Shown: piece after piece, positions 60,277-64,000 of the stretch
Layout: every line of letters begins with the position of its first letter
Numbering within the stretch: position 1 is the first letter of the stretch
NCBI RefSeq assembly: GCF_036625195.1
Contig: NZ_JAZKUG010000001.1
Span: 1,550,001-1,614,000 of the forward strand
Length of the DNA stretch: 64,000 bases
Direction: 5' to 3'
Source of the DNA: Accumulibacter sp.
Lineage (GTDB): Bacteria; Pseudomonadota; Gammaproteobacteria; Burkholderiales; Rhodocyclaceae
The notes under the pieces: model-generated
The model's input: only the letters and a program-made list of their open reading frames with translations
Databases searched by the model: none
What the model was told of the DNA's origin: nothing
Translations under genes and position numbers: made by a program

Positions 60277-61020
60277 ATGCTGATCATTCCCGCCATCGAC
60301 CTCAAGGACGGACAATGCGTCCGACTCAAGCAGGGCCTCATGGACCAGGTGACCGTTTTCCCGAATTCTCCCCGCGACCAGGCGCGCCATTGGCTGTCGC
60401 AGGGCGCACGGCGCCTGCACGTGGTCGATCTCGACGGCGCCTTCGCCGGCAAACCGAAGAACGAACGGGCGATCAAGGAGATCGTCGAGGAAGTTGGCGA
60501 CGACATCCCGGTGCAACTCGGCGGCGGCATCCGTGACCTCGACACGATCGAGCGCTGCCTCGATGACGGCGTCAGTTACGTCATCATCGGCACTGCCGCA
60601 GTCAAGAATCCAGGCTTCCTGCACGACGCCTGCGGCGCCTTTCCCGGCCACATCATCGTCGGCCTCGATGCCCGGGATGGCAGAGTGGCGGTCGACGGCT
60701 GGTCGAAGATGACCGGGCACGATGTCATCGACCTGGCGCGGAAGTATGAAGACTACGGCGTCGAGGCGATCATCTACACCGATATCGGGCGCGACGGCAT
60801 GCTCTCCGGAATCAATATCGAGGCGACGGTCAAGCTGGCGCAGGCCCTGTTGATCCCGGTGATCGCCAGCGGTGGGCTGTCCAGCCTCGACGACATCCGG
60901 CGGCTTTGCGCCGTCGAGGCGGAAGGGATCAGCGCAACGATCGCCGGGCGAGCCATCTACGATGGTTCGCTCGACTTTGCCATGGCGCAGGCGACCGCCG
61001 ATCAGGGTACGAAGACATGA
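60277..61020 (+). CDS. hisA: ProFAR isomerase
   Basis: A 247-residue TIM barrel, MLIIPAIDLKDGQCVRLKQG with the catalytic Asp8, VQLGGGIRDLDTIERCLDDG, and GLDARDGRVAVDGWSKMTG, YTDIGRDGMLSGINIEATVK. It isomerises ProFAR in histidine synthesis. Normal length. Confidence 0.97.
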   Translation: MLIIPAIDLKDGQCVRLKQGLMDQVTVFPNSPRDQARHWLSQGARRLHVVDLDGAFAGKPKNERAIKEIVEEVGDDIPVQLGGGIRDLDTIERCLDDGVSYVIIGTAAVKNPGFLHDACGAFPGHIIVGLDARDGRVAVDGWSKMTGHDVIDLARKYEDYGVEAIIYTDIGRDGMLSGINIEATVKLAQALLIPVIASGGLSSLDDIRRLCAVEAEGISATIAGRAIYDGSLDFAMAQATADQGTKT

Positions 61021-61063
61021 TCCGCACGGCCGTCGCCCGGCGTGCTGCCACCGGTAACTGACC

Positions 61064-61825
61064 TTGGCACTGGCCAAACGGATCATTCCCTGCCTCGACG
61101 TCACTGCCGGCCGCGTCGTCAAGGGCACCAATTTCGTTGATCTGCGTGACGCCGGCGATCCGGTGGAGATCGCCCGTCGTTACGACGAGCAGGGCGCCGA
61201 CGAGGTCACCTTCCTCGACATCACGGCGTCGTCCGATCAGCGCGACATCATCCTGCACGTCGTCGAGGATTGTGCGGCACAGGTCTTCATTCCATTGACG
61301 GTCGGCGGCGGCGTACGTTCCGTTGCTGACGTCCGTCGCCTGCTGAATGCCGGTGCGGACAAGGTGAGCATGAACACCGCAGCGGTCGAGAATCCCGACT
61401 TGGTCGCCGAGGCGTCGGCCAAGGTGGGCAACCAGTGCATCGTCGTGGCGATCGATGCGAAACAGTCGGCGCCCGGAGTCTGGCAGGTCTACACGCATGG
61501 CGGCCGCCGCAACACTGGCATCGACGCCGTCCAATGGGCCCGCCGGGTGCAGGAACTCGGTGCCGGCGAAATCCTGCTCACCAGCATGGATCGTGATGGC
61601 ACGCGCAGTGGCTTCGACCTGCCGCTGACGCGTACGATTGCGGACGCGGTCGACATCCCGGTGATCGCCAGCGGTGGAGTCGGAAATCTCGAACATCTGG
61701 CCGAAGGGGTCGCGCAGGGACACGCCGACGCCGTGCTGGCCGCAAGCATCTTCCACTTCGGTGAATACACGGTTCGACAGGCCAAGGACTACCTGCGCCG
61801 GCACGGCATCGAGGTCCGGCTGTGA
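61064..61825 (+). CDS. hisF: imidazole glycerol phosphate synthase, cyclase subunit
   Basis: A 253-residue TIM barrel, ALAKRIIPCLDVTAGRVVKG with catalytic Asp11, VTFLDITASSDQRDIILHVV, FIPLTVGGGVRSVADVRRLL and ILLTSMDRDGTRSGFDLPLT with the second catalytic Asp. Start is a TTG at 61064. It overlaps hisI by four bases. Confidence 0.97.
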   Translation: MALAKRIIPCLDVTAGRVVKGTNFVDLRDAGDPVEIARRYDEQGADEVTFLDITASSDQRDIILHVVEDCAAQVFIPLTVGGGVRSVADVRRLLNAGADKVSMNTAAVENPDLVAEASAKVGNQCIVVAIDAKQSAPGVWQVYTHGGRRNTGIDAVQWARRVQELGAGEILLTSMDRDGTRSGFDLPLTRTIADAVDIPVIASGGVGNLEHLAEGVAQGHADAVLAASIFHFGEYTVRQAKDYLRRHGIEVRL

Positions 61826-62226
61826 GCGACCTGGACCCGGGCAAGGACTGGCTCGAGGCGTTGCAGTGGGATGCCCAGGGGCTCATGCCGGCGATCGCAC
61901 AGGATGCCGCAAGCGGCCGGGTGCTGATGTTCGCCTTCATGAACCGGGAGTCGTTGCAAGCAACGGTTGACAGCGGCAGCGCGGTATACTGGTCGCGTTC
62001 GCGTCGGCGGCTGTGGCGCAAGGGCGAAGAATCGGGACACGGGCAACGGGTCCAGTCGATTCGTACCGACTGTGATGGTGATGTCCTTCTGCTGTCGATC
62101 GAGCAGCAGGGAGGCATTGCCTGCCATACCGGCCGCGAGAGCTGCTTCTTCTATCAACTGCAGGGCAACGCCTGGGTCGCTGTCGACCCGGTGATCAAGG
62201 CGCCCAGGGACATATACGGCAAATGA
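61822..62226 (+). CDS. hisI: phosphoribosyl-AMP cyclohydrolase
   Basis: A 134-residue HisI. LMFAFMNRESLQATVDSGSA, VYWSRSRRRLWRKGEESGHG, the metal-binding IRTDCDGDVLLLSIEQQGGI and ACHTGRESCFFYQLQGNAWV with its cysteines. GTG start overlapping hisF; it overlaps hisE by four bases. Confidence 0.97.
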   Translation: MSDLDPGKDWLEALQWDAQGLMPAIAQDAASGRVLMFAFMNRESLQATVDSGSAVYWSRSRRRLWRKGEESGHGQRVQSIRTDCDGDVLLLSIEQQGGIACHTGRESCFFYQLQGNAWVAVDPVIKAPRDIYGK

Positions 62227-62543
62227 ACATGGATATGCTGCACCGGATCTCCGAAACGCTGCTCGAACGTCGCAGGGCAGACCCGGAAACCTCGTATACC
62301 GCACAGTTGATGTCCAAGGGGCCGGACTCGATCCTGAAGAAGATCGGCGAGGAGTGTGCCGAGCTGATCATGGCCGGCAAGGAGGGGAACCGGCTGCATG
62401 TGGTCTGGGAATCGGCCGACGTGCTGTACCATATCATGGTCCTGCTTGCCTTCCACGGTCTGTCGATCGAGGACGTCCTGCAGGAGATGCGGCGCCGCGA
62501 AGGCATCTCGGGAATCGACGAGAAGAAGTCACGGAAGGGCTGA
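62223..62543 (+). CDS. hisE: phosphoribosyl-ATP pyrophosphatase
   Basis: A 106-residue MazG-like enzyme, ISETLLERRRADPETSYTAQ, ILKKIGEECAELIMAGKEGN and ESADVLYHIMVLLAFHGLSI with the acid residues for Mg2+. It overlaps hisI by four bases and the HIT gene starts three bases after it. Confidence 0.96.
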   Translation: MNMDMLHRISETLLERRRADPETSYTAQLMSKGPDSILKKIGEECAELIMAGKEGNRLHVVWESADVLYHIMVLLAFHGLSIEDVLQEMRRREGISGIDEKKSRKG

Positions 62544-62546
62544 GCG

Positions 62547-62897
62547 ATGGAGGACTGTCTCTTCTGCCGCATCGTCGCTGGACGGATTCCGGCGCGCAAG
62601 GTTTTCGAGGATGATGAGATCCTCGCTTTCCACGACATCAACCCGGCGCGGCCGGTGCACCTGCTGGTGATCCCGAAGCGACACATCACTTCGCTGGCGA
62701 CGGTCGACGACGCCGACATCCCGGTCCTCGGCCGCATGCTCGCGGTAGCCAACCGGCTGGCTGCCGAGCAGGGCAGCCCGGACGGTTTTCGCGTGATCAT
62801 CAATACGGGCCGCATCGGGCATCAGGAAGTGCAGCATCTGCACGCCCACATCGTCGGGGGTCCCGATCCCGTGGGACCCATGCTCAAGCGCATCTGA
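62547..62897 (+). CDS. HIT-family (HinT-like) nucleotide hydrolase
   Basis: A 116-residue histidine-triad protein: MEDCLFCRIVAGRIPARKVF, FHDINPARPVHLLVIPKRHI and the triad HxHxH in QEVQHLHAHIVGG. HinT enzymes split adenosine 5'-phosphoramidates. The usual place between hisE and tatA in betaproteobacteria. Confidence 0.94.
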   Translation: MEDCLFCRIVAGRIPARKVFEDDEILAFHDINPARPVHLLVIPKRHITSLATVDDADIPVLGRMLAVANRLAAEQGSPDGFRVIINTGRIGHQEVQHLHAHIVGGPDPVGPMLKRI

Positions 62898-62983
62898 CGG
62901 CGCCTTCGACCGCCTGATGGCACGCAGGCACGGGATGGTGCTGCGCGCCGGGGCATCAACATTCACCTCATGGGAGGCCTGAC

Positions 62984-63229
62984 ATGGGCTCTTTCAGCAT
63001 CTGGCACTGGTTGGTGGTCCTGATCATCGTTCTCCTGATTTTCGGCACCAAGAAGCTGAGAAATCTTGGCGCCGATCTCGGTGGCGCGGTGAAAGGATTC
63101 AAGGACGGGATCAAGGACGCAGCAGGCGAGGACAAGGCGGCCGAGCCGGCCGCCCCGGCGGCGCCACCACCACAGGTGGCGAGCGGTCAGACGATCGAGG
63201 GCGAGGTCCGGGAAAAGACCCGTAGCTAG
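62984..63229 (+). CDS. tatA: Sec-independent protein translocase subunit TatA
   Basis: An 81-residue protein with an N-terminal membrane helix (SIWHWLVVLIIVLLIFGTKK) and the amphipathic helix KLRNLGADLGGAVKGFKDGI, then a charged tail with an Ala/Pro linker. TatA forms the translocation pore for folded proteins. ATG 62984 follows GGGAGG. Confidence 0.96.
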   Translation: MGSFSIWHWLVVLIIVLLIFGTKKLRNLGADLGGAVKGFKDGIKDAAGEDKAAEPAAPAAPPPQVASGQTIEGEVREKTRS

Positions 63230-63313
63230 AGCGCAACGGGATCGTGCGACGGCCACGGCGCCCGCCCGCTCACTGGCCTTTCCTATCGCCTGCGGCCACA
63301 CGGATGAACGCAC

Positions 63314-63721
63314 ATGTTTGATATCGGCTTCTCCGAGCTGATGCTGATCGCCGTCGTCGCGCTGGTGGTGATCGGGCCCGAAAGGCTGCCGCGAGTCGCG
63401 CGCACCGCCGGGCATCTGCTCGGCCGCCTGCAGCGCTACGTCAGCACCGTCAAGTCCGATATCAGCCGCGAAATGCAACTCGATGAGCTGCGCCGCTTGC
63501 AGAGCGAGATCCAGGAGTCGGCGCGCAGCGTCGAGAACAGTCTGAGCAGCGAGATGCAGGCGGCGAAGCAGGCGCTCACCGTGACGGCCGAGGCCGTCAG
63601 CAGCGACCTGCAGAGAGCGCAGGCGGATGTGCCGACGGCGCCGTCGCCGGCCGTGGCGCCGGTCTTGGCCGACCCTGATGGAGCAGCGGTCGATCGCGGC
63701 AAGCCAGGGCCGAGTGCCTGA
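63314..63721 (+). CDS. tatB: Sec-independent protein translocase subunit TatB
   Basis: A 135-residue protein with FDIGFSELMLIAVVALVVIG and PERLPRVARTAGHLLGRLQR, typical of TatB, and then a long helix (SREMQLDELRRLQSEIQESA). TatB with TatC recognises twin-arginine signals. It ends seven bases before tatC. Confidence 0.95.
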   Translation: MFDIGFSELMLIAVVALVVIGPERLPRVARTAGHLLGRLQRYVSTVKSDISREMQLDELRRLQSEIQESARSVENSLSSEMQAAKQALTVTAEAVSSDLQRAQADVPTAPSPAVAPVLADPDGAAVDRGKPGPSA

Positions 63722-63728
63722 TCCGACG

Positions 63729-64000
63729 ATGAACCTGCCCGAAGATTCATTCCTATCGCATCTCGTCGAACTGCGTGACCGCCTGATCCGTTCCCTGCTG
63801 GCGATCGGGATCGTCTTCCTCTGTCTCGCCCCCTGGGCGCAGGACATCTACGCGCTCCTTGCGCATCCCTTGCTGGCCAAGCTGCCGCAAGGCGGCCAGA
63901 TGATCGCCACGGACGTCATCGGCGTCTTTCTGGTGCCGATGAAGGTGGCGCTGATGGTCGCCTTCCTGATCGCGCTGCCCTACGTACTCTATCAGATCTG
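63729..64000 (+). CDS. tatC: Sec-independent protein translocase subunit TatC (3' end outside window)
   Basis: The first 90 residues of TatC, starting MNLPEDSFLSHLVELRDRLI with the expected SHLxELRxRL cytoplasmic start, a first membrane helix (SLLAIGIVFLCLAPWAQDIY), the periplasmic HPLLAKLPQGGQMIATDVIG loop, and the beginning of the second helix (FLVPMKVALMVAFLIALPYV). The gene continues beyond base 64000. Confidence 0.95.
   Translation, partial: MNLPEDSFLSHLVELRDRLIRSLLAIGIVFLCLAPWAQDIYALLAHPLLAKLPQGGQMIATDVIGVFLVPMKVALMVAFLIALPYVLYQI

Noticed and set aside
1..64000. CRISPR array
   Set aside because: No regularly spaced direct repeats and no cas genes were seen.

Overview
The window is high-GC, densely coded bacterial chromosome. 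Gene content and order point to a betaproteobacterium of the Rhodocyclales, most like Candidatus Accumulibacter or a close relative. The supporting signs are ahcY behind an SAH riboswitch and followed by a small holin-like protein and metF; hisBHAFIE-HIT-tatABC with hisC divergent; thrS-infC-rpmI-rplT-pheST-ihfA-merR-tRNA-Pro; exosortase-A-associated EPS genes; heme d1 genes nirJ-nirN; and actP with its DUF485 partner. The species call is inference from synteny; no 16S gene is present.

Layout. 1-5.2 kb: the 3' part of a gamma-glutamyltransferase gene, a DUF1615-type lipoprotein, then a tightly overlapping four-gene minus-strand cassette (J-domain protein plus three unrecognised proteins). 5.3-10.7 kb: methyl-cycle operon (ahcY, holin-like, metF) under an SAH riboswitch, rapZ with a NusG-domain-II protein, and an M20 amidohydrolase. 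10.7-20.4 kb: an accessory stretch with a PsiE-like membrane protein, a complete 2.83-kb insertion sequence carrying a DDE transposase and a DruA-like DUF4338 gene, a transposase relic that may be joined to the 3' end of a group II intron, a membrane diguanylate cyclase, phage-like scraps and a second transposase relic. 20.4-34.2 kb: a defence island. It holds an excisionase-type HTH protein, a type III-like DNA methyltransferase split by a perfect IS66-family insertion, the cognate Res helicase-nuclease, and a Wadjet (JetABCD) locus whose jetA carries an apparent frameshift.

34.2-41.8 kb: a DUF4337 membrane protein, nirJ-nirN behind an FNR/DNR-type box, a DUF192 protein, ubiC, gpsA and trmL. 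41.8-49.8 kb: the actP acetate symporter operon ending in tandem hairpins, then an exosortase-A-associated acyl-CoA ligase and PLP decarboxylase followed by a DegT-like aminotransferase and a FemAB/GNAT-like protein. 49.9-57.3 kb: tRNA-Pro(GGG) and the translation cluster; infC starts at a non-canonical AUC and a strong terminator lies just before pheS. 57.7-64 kb: hisC, hisBHAFIE, a HIT protein and tatABC (tatC runs off the window).

The most unusual items are the DruA-bearing insertion sequence with exact ends, the paired lesions in adjacent defence systems (IS66 in mod, frameshift in jetA), and the anonymous J-domain cassette at 2.4-5.2 kb.
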